A stretch of DNA of 64,000 nucleotides from Hormiphora californensis. Lineage: Eukaryota; Ctenophora; Tentaculata; Cydippida; Pleurobrachiidae. The stretch covers positions 7,499,315 through 7,563,314 of the forward strand of contig CM035351.1 in NCBI GenBank assembly GCA_020137815.1. Direction: 5' to 3'. Of the stretch, positions 23,457 through 42,648 are shown in pieces (position 1 is the stretch's first letter; every line of letters begins with the position of its first letter). The position numbers were made by a program, and so were the translations under genes. The notes under the pieces are model-generated. The model ran no database searches. It worked only from the letters and a program-made list of their open reading frames with translations, and was not told where the DNA came from.

Positions 23457-24818
23457 TTGCCAATCTCCCTCTTGTGACTTGACTAGATGATAGACTTGAC
23501 TAGATGATAGAATATGTAGGTCATAGGTGCCCAGTGGAAAACCCCAACGGGGCACCTACCTATTCTATAATCTAGTGTGTGATCAGGTTACATAGTACCA
23601 ATGGTACCGTACCATTCGATCTAGTCTCTCTGTAGGGCCGTATCCTCACAGTTAGGAATCTTTTCTTAACATTTTTGTAGATTCTTAGTGCTCCCTCGTG
23701 AGACACAGGGACGGCACTCGTGGATGTCCGGGTGTCCGCGGACACCCAGGCCAAAAAGACGGAGAAAGAAAAGAAAAAATGGAAAAACCAAAAAGAATGG
23801 TGCTCCAACGGCCACGGGCCAACCACAATTTACAATTACTACAGAAGGGCAATTCTTTATCTTGTGTTACCTGTTTGGAGGTGAGCATCAGCAGCTGCAG
23901 CCTGCAGCCCCATCTGAATGTCTTTCTTTTATGTAGGGAAACGACGAATCAAAGGAGCTTTGTCTGAAGAGTAAAAACTAAAAACTGAATCGAAGAAACG
24001 ATAAATTTGAGAAATCCACGCGCAGCCCAGCTGTTTTGTCAGCACTGTATATGCTTTCGGCGTGGGAAAAATGCGCGCAGCGTGAGAATTTCCCACGCTC
24101 GTGGGAATTACCGTAAGAGCTTCCACTAGATGTTTTTGTTTTTAACTGAACTTTCTGAAAATTTCAGAAAAACGGTGTATCCTGCTCTTTTTGAACGTTT
24201 TTGCACCAAGCCTCCACGTTCCTGCAGTGTCAGCGGAAAAAGATAGGTACAAGCATTATTTCCTATCGCAATTCGCTTCCTAAACATGCTTTCTTCATCA
24301 GTCAGACCGGCAATTCCCCGTTTCTGTTTCTTTGAAGACTCCCAACAGCTAGAGCCCAGAATTCAGATGGGTACCACACGCATCCTATTGGTTACCTAAA
24401 CAGTATGCTAAGACGTCAGTTCTCGTTGTTTTTCCAACTGATAGGTCACCAAGCCTTCAAAAACATTGTACCAGTAACCAGGACCCAGGTAACAGGTTAC
24501 AGGTACGGTGTAAGTAGCCGGCTAAAATGGGTTCTTCCTGGAAACTTTTATTTGATCGCCATTTGACATTTACACTTTCCTAGTCCAAATAATACCAGTG
24601 GTCTGAAATCGGAATTATTGTAGCGAGGATTGTTTTTACAGTTAGCTGCATTAGGAAACACTAATTACCACGAAAGAGAGGATCGAATCATCAGATATTA
24701 TCGTTGCCCATTCTTTAGCAGTCTTCTTGTCTCCATTCCATCCGAATTAATTGCTATCATTATAGCAAATCTATATTTTTTCTTCAATCGCAAATACCTG
24801 ATTACTTTTTCAGTCAGG
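23457..24818. other. Region upstream of NME6, no firm gene
   Basis: Contains a hairpin at 23541-23560 (taggtgccc ... ggggcaccta) and a possible minus-strand exon near 23876-23930. The rest looks non-coding. A pyrimidine-AG (tactttttcag) ends 6 bases before the NME6 ATG. Confidence 0.4.
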
Positions 24819-25635
24819 ATGAGCTGCCGGAAGTTATCCTACACTCTAGCACTCATAAAACCTGATGTCTATGCTAACGCCATATCTCACCGTGCGATAT
24901 TGAACCGAATTCAGCAAGAAAACTTTGTCGTTGCTAAGGAACGGGTACTAAAATGGAGCCAGACTGAGGTGTGTGTTGAGACAACATGGTGTTGCCTTGC
25001 TCGGGGGTTTGAACAAAACAAGACCTGGTGTCTGGTGATGTTCACACCTTTGATTGTTGCTTTCACTGTGTGTCTTGTACTTGTTAAAACAGCATAGGTT
25101 TTAAACCGCTCTCTCGTGTCTCTGCATCAAACGTGTGATTGTTCACAGGCTGAGGAGTTTTATAAAGAGCACAGGGGCAAGTTTTTCTACCAGCGACTGG
25201 TAGAGTTCATGTCTTCGGGGGAGTTCCATGCGCTGGTTCTAGCTCACCCTAGTGAGCCTGCCATAACCAAGTGGAGATCAATGCTGGGTCTCACTAAATG
25301 TTACAAGGCAAGGGAGGCTCAACCTGACAGGTAGTTCTAATCGTCTACTAAATCTCATACCACTCCATCTGCATGCCATTTTGTCACCCCACAGACAGAA
25401 CACGTGGCACAAATCGCATAAAAATATTTATTAACAGGACATCGTCATAGCTAATCTCTCTATATATTGCAGTATTCGAGCCTTGTATGGTCTTACTGAC
25501 ACAAGAAATGCGTGTCACGGATCGGACAGTAATGAGAGTTTCCTCAGCGAGTGTGGTGCCCTATTTGGTGATTGGACACCTCCTCCTCCAGATGATGGTG
25601 TTGTAGAAGATTCAGCTCCTTCTATGGGGAGATGA
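24819..25635 (+). CDS. NME6: Nucleoside diphosphate kinase 6-like
   Basis: NDP kinase domain protein; NME6 is the group-II mitochondrial member in animals. Three exons: 24819-24968, 25149-25330 and 25473-25635, all in frame, about 165 residues. Seen: LALIKPDVYA near the N-terminus, then FYKEHRGKFFYQRLVEFMSS, which is close to vertebrate NME6, and the active-site region IRALYGLTDTRNACHGSDS, whose His is the phosphorylated residue of the family. The tail is short and acidic (PPPPDDGVVEDSAP). No mitochondrial presequence is obvious. The start is preceded by a strong pyrimidine-AG, so the 5'UTR is either spliced or trans-spliced. No defects. Confidence 0.9.
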
Positions 25636-25990
25636 GAAATAAACTATTTATTAATGGTGTCGTCACGCTTCTTTTTAACCTATTTTTTTATATTTTAACT
25701 TCTCACGGGTTTTATATGGGTTCGCTTCCGTCCCCTCATGCAGCGACCTAACCACATGTTCACTGTGTGTTAATTGTTCTGTGTGTTGTTCTTCAAAATT
25801 GAAACTGACTTTCTAGCTGCATTTCCTTTTCTCTTTATACATATTAAATATCGTCTTCTTCTGCATCTTGTTACTATTTTTATTGCCACTGTGATTGTTA
25901 TTTATCTCTCTCCCCTCTTCCGCATTAACACTGATCGCCCTCATGTATAGTTGCCCGTCCTTGGCACTATGACTAACCCGCCAGAATGAT

Positions 25991-34175
<8,185 letters not shown>

Positions 34176-34935
34176 GATTAAATACTTGCTACTTCTTTCT
34201 TTTGTGTACACCATGAGTTAGATACCGATTGAGAGAGTCCCTGTTTCTTTCGTTATGTTATTTTCTCAAATTTATCTCTCTCCCCAGATTGGACAACGAC
34301 AGACTATTGTGACAGCCCGACTGTGCTATCTACTATAACTCAACTAAGCGTAACGGGCACCCTTACACCCACACAGACAAACTGACTGGGGGAGAGACAG
34401 GGGAGGGAGAGAGACAGAAACTGAGACCTAAAGAGAGAGAGAGAGAGTTCGACAGAAGACGTTTAGACTGTGAAATACTAAATTTGTGAAGTATCCCACG
34501 TCTGTAAATAGAAATCTTGTCGTTAAAATTACCTACATTGTACACGCTTCCTCTTGGCCCAACTTCTTGACGGATAGAGAACTATAAAAAAGGAGGGGCA
34601 GAGAGAGAGATAGAGGGAGAGAGGGGGGGGGGGGTTAGTATGGGCAATAAGAGAGAGAGGGTGTATGGGTTGGTTCGTTTCCTGTTGTGACCCCATTTAC
34701 CCTATTGTATCCAAAGGAGAAGGAGCAATGTGAGTGTACATGTGTACAAAGAGAGACTTGTAAAAAATATTGAACAAAAGTTGTTGCCTTTCTTTATAGA
34801 CTCTGAAATGAGGAATTAAGAAATTGTAATAATGTGTTTTTATCTTTTTCCATCAGAAATGAATCGGTTGTGTGGTTTTTGTGTCAAGTTCAGAGAATAT
34901 GAGAGAGAGAATGAGTTCAGCAGAAATATATCATC

Positions 34936-34982
34936 TTGTTGAGTAAGGGGGAAGAGTGTGAGAGGGTTGAGCGAATAGCGCC
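34936..34982 (+). repeat. 47-bp dispersed repeat, arm 1 of an exact inverted pair
   Basis: Identical over 47 bases to the reverse complement of 38825-38871, which lies 3.8 kb away. Partial, diverged versions occur near 35787 and 52681. Outside the 47 bases the flanks do not match. Confidence 0.85.
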
Positions 34983-36249
34983 AAATCCCCCCTTTCTGAG
35001 TGATCACGTGACTTATCACACGTGATGACATGTGATCAAATTACAACGCATTGCGCGCCAATCTCAGGCCCTGGAAGTCTTGTAAATTGTGCGCTACCTA
35101 CATTAGACTTTCGGTGTTAAGCAGTGCCCGCGCGTTCCGTACATGTATTTGAGACCAGACAATATCCCACGTGTTAAGTTGCACGAGGGAGAGAGAGAAT
35201 GAGAAAGAGGGAGAGAGAAAGAGAGACAGAGAAATTGAGAGAGAAAGTGAGAGAGAAATAAAGATGGAGGATAGAAGAAGAAGAGAAGCCCAATCAATGA
35301 TAGATTTGTTGAGTACTTACTCAACAATGATAGATAGGATGGGGTGTGTGAATAAAAGATAGACAAAAACGGGGGTACACAGGAGGGAAGCCTTCCCCAT
35401 GGGAAAGGCAGATAAACACATAGGAAGACTAGGAGAACGAGAGAGATAGAGGGATTGTGTGTGTGTTTATAACAGAGTACGACAAGTTGGCTGGCTGGCT
35501 GGGAAATTTAATGGTGGATATCTAGATTTTATACACACTCAACCACTACCAGTATAACAAATCACTAGAACCATTAGATTTAGAAAAAATTGTCTATCAG
35601 TATCATTAAGTTCAACAAGTCTATCAAGCAGTCTTTTGACTTTGAATTAAACTGAAGCCGTTTTCTCCTTTATATCTCCCTCCATACCAACAGCCTCCTC
35701 ACTCCTCAGAACAGACACCTGTAGAGTATGTTATTAGTTTATGAGAAAAAGAGAGATATTGGGAGTGAATCAGTGTCAATCTTTGTTGAGCAAGGGGGAA
35801 ACTCAACTAGTCAATCTAATAATAGCTATAATATATGTCCCTCATTGCAAATGGCCTGCTCATCATCATATAATTAAACTATATATTATGTCTATAGCTA
35901 CATACACATTTTCCATTCACCTGAAAATGATAATGCAATTGCAAAGTTGAAGTACCATCTTGAGTTGTCGACATAACATGATGACACCTGCAGGAAATCC
36001 AGTTATTAGAAAAAAACTGGATGTTAATTGATGATATCAAAAACAAAGTCAAATCCCTGCTCGTATGTCATCAATACTTCTCAATCCCAATCATTAAAAC
36101 CAAAGTCTTGAAGTAAAGACATACCTGTCTGGTCTGTCATAGTTATCCCTTGGCCACATTGATGCCTGAGTGAGATCGAGGTCGCGCAGCGACCGAGATC
36201 GATCTCACATCTAGGCCTCCGGTCCGTTATTGATTTTAGAGCAAACTTT

Positions 36250-36530
36250 TTCAAAGACCTGGCTGCAAGGAACTACTGAACCGATTTACATCTCGGTTGT
36301 TGCTCCTGGCAGATAATTGTCTCTAGTTTTACGGAAAATACCCGCGAGTATCAGCATTTGAGGAATAGTGGGTCAAAATTGACGCTAAACATGAGCAATT
36401 CTTTAAAGACCTGGCTGCAAGCTCGTACTCGGTCCTGGAACAATCTGTGGGTACTGGGGGAATCGTCATGGCCTTGTGAGTATGGGAAAATACCCGCCGA
36501 TTCATCACGATGCGAAATGAGGCCATAATT
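36250..36530. repeat. Diverged direct duplication
   Basis: The words 'aaagacctggctgcaag' and 'gaaaatacccgc' recur in the same order about 145-150 bp apart (near 36255/36402 and 36333/36485), with the intervening text largely changed. Two old tandem copies of a non-coding unit. Confidence 0.6.
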
Positions 36531-36877
36531 GACCTTTGAGTAGTGCTAGGTCAGCTAAAATGGTCTCCAAAAACGGTCTATCACGCGCGATCTGCTGAAA
36601 ACGTGCTTTATATCGCGCGCACGTGAGTTCTTGCTCTCAACGGGCCGGGATCCTATTATTCGCGGAGCGAGAATAGGATGCGATGGATCCAAAGTTATCC
36701 CCACACAAGATCCAAAAAGGCCTTGCTTCTTTTTGTTCTGGCTCCTTTGTTTTTGGTCCCATCACACTGTTAACACACACACACACTGTTTGGTGGAACA
36801 TATTTCACCACTTGAAGATTCTTGTGAACAACTGCTGATTCCATTATTATATAGCTAGAAAACAGGGGTTTAGTTTC

Positions 36878-36928
<51 letters not shown>

Positions 36929-37323
36929 TAAGGAGAGAGAGATCGAGATAGGGAGACAGAGAGAGAGGGACAGACAGAATAATTGTCATTGAGGGGAGAA
37001 ATACTCGTGACAGCACCGACATAGAGAGACTTTCCCACTAACACAAGAGAGTGTCAGTGAGAGGAGGGAGAGGGATAGTGAAAGATAGGATAACTATCAG
37101 TGAGTAAGAGAGGGGAAGAGAGAGAATATTGAGGCGAGACACATGGGCTAAGACACAATTAATTGCAATGAATTGCAATTTTGGATGTATTGGGTGACAC
37201 AATTCACAATTACTGTATTACAATTACTCAATACAACCAATAAATCTACTATAATGATCAGCAAATACTTATCTTACTCTTCATACATCTCTATATCTCC
37301 CTCACTCTCTCTCTCTATCTCTC

Positions 37324-37413
<90 letters not shown>

Positions 37414-37906
37414 CCCCAAGCTTGTGGCACTGGTTACGAACCACCAATCTGAATGTTTTCAAAGAACTATGACATTGACAGTGTCTCGCAAGGGACAGTT
37501 GGAACTGATTTATGTGTGTGCTAGAACTGCTATTTTACATGTTTTCACTGTGTTTTTACGCTGTGTTTTCTGTGTGTGCATCCATACTTTGTGTTCCACG
37601 TACCTATTTATTTCAATCAATCAATCAATCAATCTCTCTCTCTCTTTCTCTCTCACACACACACACACAGAAGTGTAGATAATACCTAATTAGTAGGACG
37701 AACAAACAGTACAGGACTATGGTTTGAAACGCTAATAACTCTATAATTAATGTATTGCAATATTATCCACGGGGCAATTTGGTGCAATGTAGTAGGCCAA
37801 TAGAAATACGTCATTATACGTGCATGCCACGTCAAATTTTATTCAGCCCTAAAACTGCTAAAAAAGCTTGAGTAAACTGAGGCAATATAAGATATATGAT
37901 TATATA

Positions 37907-38107
37907 TACAGTCGGACCCCGATTTAGTGGCACACTGATTTAGTGGCACCCCGATTTAGTGGCACCCCGATTTAGTGGCAGGATAATTTCCCCCGATATA
38001 GGAAATTAACGAATTTGACCCCGATTAGATGGACACCCCGATTTAGTGGACAAAACCCTTTCCCCCGAGCTCGGCCGAGGATACCACTAAATCGGGATCC
38101 GACTGTA
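37907..38107. mobile_element. MITE, pogo/Tc1-like ends, longest copy
   Basis: TACAGTCGGACCCCGATTTAG ... CTAAATCGGGATCCGACTGTA with flanking TA. Four direct copies of 'ccgatttagtggca' sit just inside the left end and one inverted copy at the right end. The central 'cccccgatataggaaa' is shared with the 11451 copy. Non-coding. Confidence 0.85.
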
Positions 38108-38108
38108 T

Positions 38109-38179
38109 ACATCTCGGCCACTGTAAAAAGGCTTGAGTAAACTGAGGCAGTTTACTCAAGCTTTTTTACAGTGGAGATG
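38109..38179. repeat. Hairpin overlapping the end of the small minus-strand gene
   Basis: acatctcggccactgtaaaaaggcttgagtaaactg is mirrored by cagtttactcaagcttttttacagtggagatgt. The right arm encodes the last eight codons and stop of the gene at 38152-38600; the left arm is an inverted copy of that coding end. A third, partial copy lies at 37853-37887, beyond the MITE. Confidence 0.8.
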
Positions 38180-38600
38180 TATTTTTCTACTTTCTCCGCT
38201 AAGTCCTTTCCGGACTTTGATTTAGCTAGAAAGTTGGTCTTCACCGCTTTAAAACCTGAAAACCCCTCGCGTCCAGGATGTCTTTTGAATGTCTCCTCTT
38301 TCAATATTTTGTCGACAAGTTCGGTAAATTTCCTATCACCATTTTGTTTTGTGCCTCGGCCGTTCTTCAAACCTATTCGTAATATATTGGTTACTAACCT
38401 CAAGTTGAGGTTAAACTTAACTCGAATTTACCACGAGTTAAAAAGTAAATTATACCTTTCGTTGATGATTGGAAGCTGTTTACAGATGAATCGAACAAGG
38501 ACAGTGAAGACGCCGCCTTCTGCAGTCCTTCTATATCCTTGGTCCGTGCATATTTAGAAATTTTGTTATTGTACATTTCGTTGGCATCATCAGCTGCCAT
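38152..38600 (-). CDS. Small unidentified protein, 128 residues, two exons
   Basis: Exon 1 38456-38600 (MAADDANEMYNNKISKYART...) ends ACGAAAG|gtataa; exon 2 38152-38393 (acceptor gaggttag) continues in phase as VTNILRIGLKNGRGTK and ends STVKKLE. The protein is basic and lysine-rich, with no signal peptide or membrane segment. An upstream in-frame Met at 38639 would add 13 residues (MRSSGFRPGRGHR). I do not recognise the family. The matching splice phase and protein-like composition support a real gene. Its stop codon lies in the hairpin described separately. Confidence 0.6.
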
Positions 38601-38719
38601 TCTGTGTCCTCGGCCTGGCCGAAATCCTGAAGAGCGCAATTTGAAACTCTAGTAATTGAGTTACACTGACACTGCAAGTTTGTATCACAGTAATTAGTAG
38701 ATGAGCTTTAAAAGAGGGC

Positions 38720-38761
<42 letters not shown>

Positions 38762-38824
38762 CTCTGTTTAAATGGATTTGCGCGGCCCTCACGCACGCGA
38801 TCGCGTGGTCACGTTTGCGTGAGT

Positions 38825-38871
38825 GGCGCTATTCGCTCAACCCTCTCACACTCTTCCCCCTTACTCAACAA
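38825..38871 (-). repeat. 47-bp dispersed repeat, arm 2
   Basis: Exact reverse complement of 34936-34982. It lies between the small minus-strand gene and TMEM17, just before a (CT)n tract. Confidence 0.85.
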
Positions 38872-38930
38872 ATATCATCTGTTGTCATAGTAGCAGCTGT
38901 GCCGCACTATGTTCTCAATCCATTCTCTCT

Positions 38931-39005
<75 letters not shown>

Positions 39006-39206
39006 CCTCTCTCACTCCATCCATCTCTCTCCTAATTGCTTATCCTGCGTACACAAAGCGGGCAATTACAGTGACCTGTGCGTTCCCCTCTGTTTTCCGT
39101 CTCTTTCCTTTTCCGCCTTTCTTACTCATCATCTTTATCTAATCCTTCCTATCTTTCTTCCCTCTCTCTCCCTCCCTCTCTCTCCCTCCCTCTCTCTTCC
39201 CCCAGA

Positions 39207-41090
39207 ATGGAGTATAATGTGATCAAGACCGTTCAAAGTCGACTTGGTATTGGCAAGGACCAACAACAGCCCAATAACGATAACTTTCTCGGTAATATTT
39301 CTTATAATTAACCTCTTCACCGCATGCTTCTTTTTTTGTCAATTTCTTAACTGACAGTTATTTTCTGCTCTATTAATTGTTCCTCTTTATTTGTCCATAT
39401 TTAAAGATCTGCAAAGTTCTTTATCTTTAAAAACAAATACATAATAAGTTTGACGTCAGGTTCTATTTTGATCACAGATCAAATCAGTTCCAAAAACTAA
39501 ACCAATCTTTCTAATTGTTCCAGGTAGTGAGATAATTAGCAGCCTGCCTCTCCAGATAGCTTTATTCTACAATGTCTACTTTGCCCCACTCTGGTTCACA
39601 GCTGCACTAACCGCCCTCATCTTGAAGGTAGGGCGCGACGACACTCATGTGACGAAAGTTATCCTCAGCGGTCGCTGAGTGTTGCTTGGTAGATGCGCGC
39701 ACTTCTTGTGCGCGGCTCCCCCTGCTACCGTCAAGCTGTCTCGACCCGTGGGATCAAAGCCTGACGAGACGATATTCAAACTAGCGATATAAAATCTCTA
39801 CTGAGTGGTTATAATGCAGTAACCATAAGTTATAATTGACCATCCCTCACACTGTGGTTATCAAATGTCTACAACATAACATAGCGTTAAAATATCAAGT
39901 TTCTCTTTCTATAAATAGTATTTAAAATACCCTGTTCAATAAGAAACGATCCAAAGAAATGCTAATTTCAACTGGACAAGCTCCCCACATTCTACCCTCA
40001 CTTTCATAAAGTCACTACTCACACCACTAGACAGATATAGCAGCCTTGGGAAAATGATTCTGATTGCTTCTAGCAGGCCGAACATCAATGACAGTGTTGT
40101 TAAATGTCCCTAATCTCTCCCACACCCTAATAAACATCCTCACTTGACAATACTGATAGGAAACTAATGTAATACAGTCCACTGCTAGCAATACTACCCG
40201 ACCACCCGTTACACCCTTCCTCCCACACACCACCCCAAAATGTAGGAGTAAAGATACCAAAAACACAGTCCCGATGATATACATTGTTACTAGAATAGTG
40301 TATTTGAGTCGGTTGCCCCTGGTTACGGGATCAAGTTTCCACTGTCGACAGGGTGTGTGCGGGGTTTTAGTTGCCACCCTGTACCGATCATTGCACCGGG
40401 GACACCGCGGTGTCAGAGTTGTGTTTATCCAATCTATTAGACAAGTTCTGTGGGCTGATGCCGCTAGGAAGGGACACCCACACGGTACAATAGTTCCAGT
40501 GGGTCTGAGTGATGGGCAGACCCAACAGGGAGATGGTTGAGTCGGGAACAGGGAGAATAATGCGTCTACCTGTACTTCCTCTTCTTCTTCATCTTCATCT
40601 TCTCTTCACTGTCATCACCTTTACCCCCCTCTTCCTCCCCTCCGTCGATGAAGAACACAACTCCAGCGGGCTGGAACTCTAGTAGCTCCATCAGACCACT
40701 CTGAAAATTACAGTGGAAATATGATCATAGTTTAGGCGCCTCATGGCAGGATGAATTTAGGAAATGGTTACACTCCTAAAAACTTGTTAGAACTACTATA
40801 ACAGACTAAGAGGGGGCTATTCATAACAAGTTAGGTATCTTACCGTGTTGTACATTTTCCGAGGCCTCCGTGGTCCCCTTGATCGGCGGGGCATTTTACA
40901 GCTGATTATATCCTGGGTGGCTGTATTTTAGGTAGGGAGATCAAACAAGACAGACAGATGTCGATACAATAAGGATTTATAGAGGCCGAATTTTGCACAA
41001 GTAATGCATACAAAATGCGGTTAGACTGCACTTATTATTAGTAGTCCAGAGCGTCGGAAAATAGCCTTCCAATCTATCAATCCTCCTCTA

Positions 41091-41172
<82 letters not shown>

Positions 41173-42648
41173 TCCCTCTCTCTCCCTCCCTCCTCTTTCT
41201 TCCTTTCCCTCTTGTGGTCGGTTTTGGACAAACTTAGGCTTTAATTACACAACGTTCATTAACCGTACACTAAAGCACGAAACTCTCCAATCTTCCGGCC
41301 ATCCCTCGAGTTTCCATAAAGCGGATAAGTAAGCGATTATAAATACGTGGCATACACATTAACTGTACCGGCCACAGTACCGACCACGTAATACAGCTAT
41401 ACTGCAGTACACCCAATTACCCACTTCATGATCTACTTCTAGGAGACTGCTCAGTGCTCACTGCACCCTCCAAACCTTTTCCCAATTCCCAGATTAGCAT
41501 TTTTTTCAACTAACACCCTCTTCTCTCCCCAGCACGACCAACTAACACCCTCTTCTCTCTCCCCAGCACGACCAACTAACACCCTCTTCTCTCCCCAGCA
41601 CGACCAACTAACACCCTCTTCTCTCCCCAGCACGACCAACTAACACCCTCTTTTCTCTCCCCAGCACGACCAACTAACACCCTCTTCTCTCCCCAGCACG
41701 ACCAACTAACACCCTCTTCTCTCCCCAGCACGACCAACTAAAACCATCTCTTCTCTCCCCAGCACGACCAACTAAAACCATCTCTTCTCTCCCCAGCACG
41801 ACCAACTAAAACCATCTCTTCTCTCCCCAGCACGACCAACTAACACCCTCTTCTCTCCCCAGCACGACCAACTAACACCCTCTTCTCTCCCCAGCACGAC
41901 CAACTAAAACCATCTCTTCTCTCCCCAGCACGACCAACTAAAACCATCTCTTCTCTCCCCAGCACGACCAACTAACACCCTCTTCTCTCCCCAGCACGAC
42001 CAACTAACACCCTCTTCTCTCCCCAGCACGACCAACTAAAACCATCTCTTCTCTCCCCAGCACGACCAACTAACAGTTAACACCATCTCTTCTCTCCCCA
42101 GCACGACCAACTACCAGAGTACTACCAGTTCGTTACCCCGACCGTGTTCTGTATCATGACAGTGTTTGAATTGATCAGGCTGTATTGTGGGTATGTTGGG
42201 AACCTGCAGGAGAGCGTTCCTGAGTTGGCTGCCTTCTGGATGGTCTCTGTAATTCTGCAACTCCCACTGTGTCTATACTCTCTATTGGATAGTGGGGCAC
42301 TCATACTACCTCTCGAGGTGTGTACAAAGGAGTCTCAAACAATACACCCCTGGAACACCGCGTCAGCCACACAATTCACCCCGTGTCAGGATATTTTTTC
42401 CATAAACAACCTTGTTTTTATTTGATCTAACTTCTCTCCAGGTATCAGTCAACTCGATTCTGCTATTGTTTGTAGTGGCAGAGCTAGTGGTCAGTACGGG
42501 TACAATCAGACAGATGTCACTGCTTCAAGAGACCAAGTTTACCCTACTTCATGGACCAGGTGGGGCCCGGGGCGATACCCAACATGCCCAGGATCAGGGC
42601 GGTGATACACAACCTGGCACCTCTTCTGCAGGAATGGCAAGAATATAG
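39207..42648 (+). CDS. TMEM17: TMEM17-like ciliary transition-zone membrane protein
   Basis: TMEM17 is part of the MKS module that gates membrane-protein entry into cilia. Four exons: 39207-39291, 39524-39627, 42102-42317 and 42442-42648, giving 203 residues (human is 198). Identifying text: SLPLQIALFYNVYFAPLWF in exon 2; ELIRLYCGYVGNLQESVPEL and then LQLPLCLYSLL in exon 3, close to vertebrate TMEM17. Four hydrophobic segments are visible (exons 2, 3, 3 and 4). The ATG lies one base after a CT-rich tract ending cccccag. Intron 2 is 2.5 kb. It contains the opposite-strand RING-CH gene and ends in about 18 tandem copies of its own acceptor. No defect in the frame. Confidence 0.9.
40027..40894 (-). 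CDS. RING-CH (MARCH-like) membrane E3 ubiquitin ligase
   Basis: MARCH-type ligases ubiquitinate membrane proteins. The open frame from about 40613 to 40027 contains a full C4HC3 RING-CH: CWVC, 11 residues, CGC, 7, H, 2, C, 12 (including LIDWI), CPRC. Two hydrophobic segments follow (ILVTMYIIGTVFLVSLLL; VVLLAVDCITLVSY). The frame has no Met. Upstream, exon 40844-40894 (ATG at 40894, MPRRSRGPRRPRKMYNT) is spliced to 40700 downward, which runs into GGEEEGGKGDDSEE and then stops at 40566 in another frame. The acidic text continues as DEDEEEEE in the RING frame, so a one-base error near 40590-40613 would join both into one protein of about 235 residues. Alternatives are a separate 61-residue protein or exon 1 using an acceptor at about 40572. 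Nested in TMEM17 intron 2. Confidence 0.7.
40895..41515. other. TMEM17 intron 2, between the RING gene and the minisatellite
   Basis: Contains (CT)n(CA)n at 41098-41175 and otherwise unremarkable non-coding sequence. The upstream region of the RING-CH gene lies here; no TATA box is evident. Confidence 0.4.
41516..42101. repeat. Minisatellite made of TMEM17 exon 3 splice acceptors
   Basis: About 18 copies of a 32-bp unit (34-35 bp in the aaaaccatct variants). Each contains a pyrimidine tract, ctccccag, and the first 12 bases of exon 3 (CACGACCAACTA). The last copy is the true junction. Any upstream copy would give HDQL followed by a stop within about one or two units, so only the distal acceptor is productive. 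Superficially CRISPR-like, but the copies are contiguous, without spacers. Confidence 0.95.

Larger units (their letters stand above)
34176..37906. other. Intergenic, repeat-rich, no gene recognised
   Basis: Holds GA/CT tracts, one arm of the 47-bp inverted repeat (34936-34982), a hairpin at 36165-36212 (tgagatcgaggtcgcgcagcgaccgagatcgatctca), a diverged direct duplication at 36250-36530, and (CT)n at 37305-37410. No exon of FAM13 or another gene is convincing. Confidence 0.45.

Noticed and set aside
41516-42101. CRISPR-like array
   Set aside because: Units are directly adjacent with no spacers, there is no cas gene, and the unit is the TMEM17 exon 3 junction.
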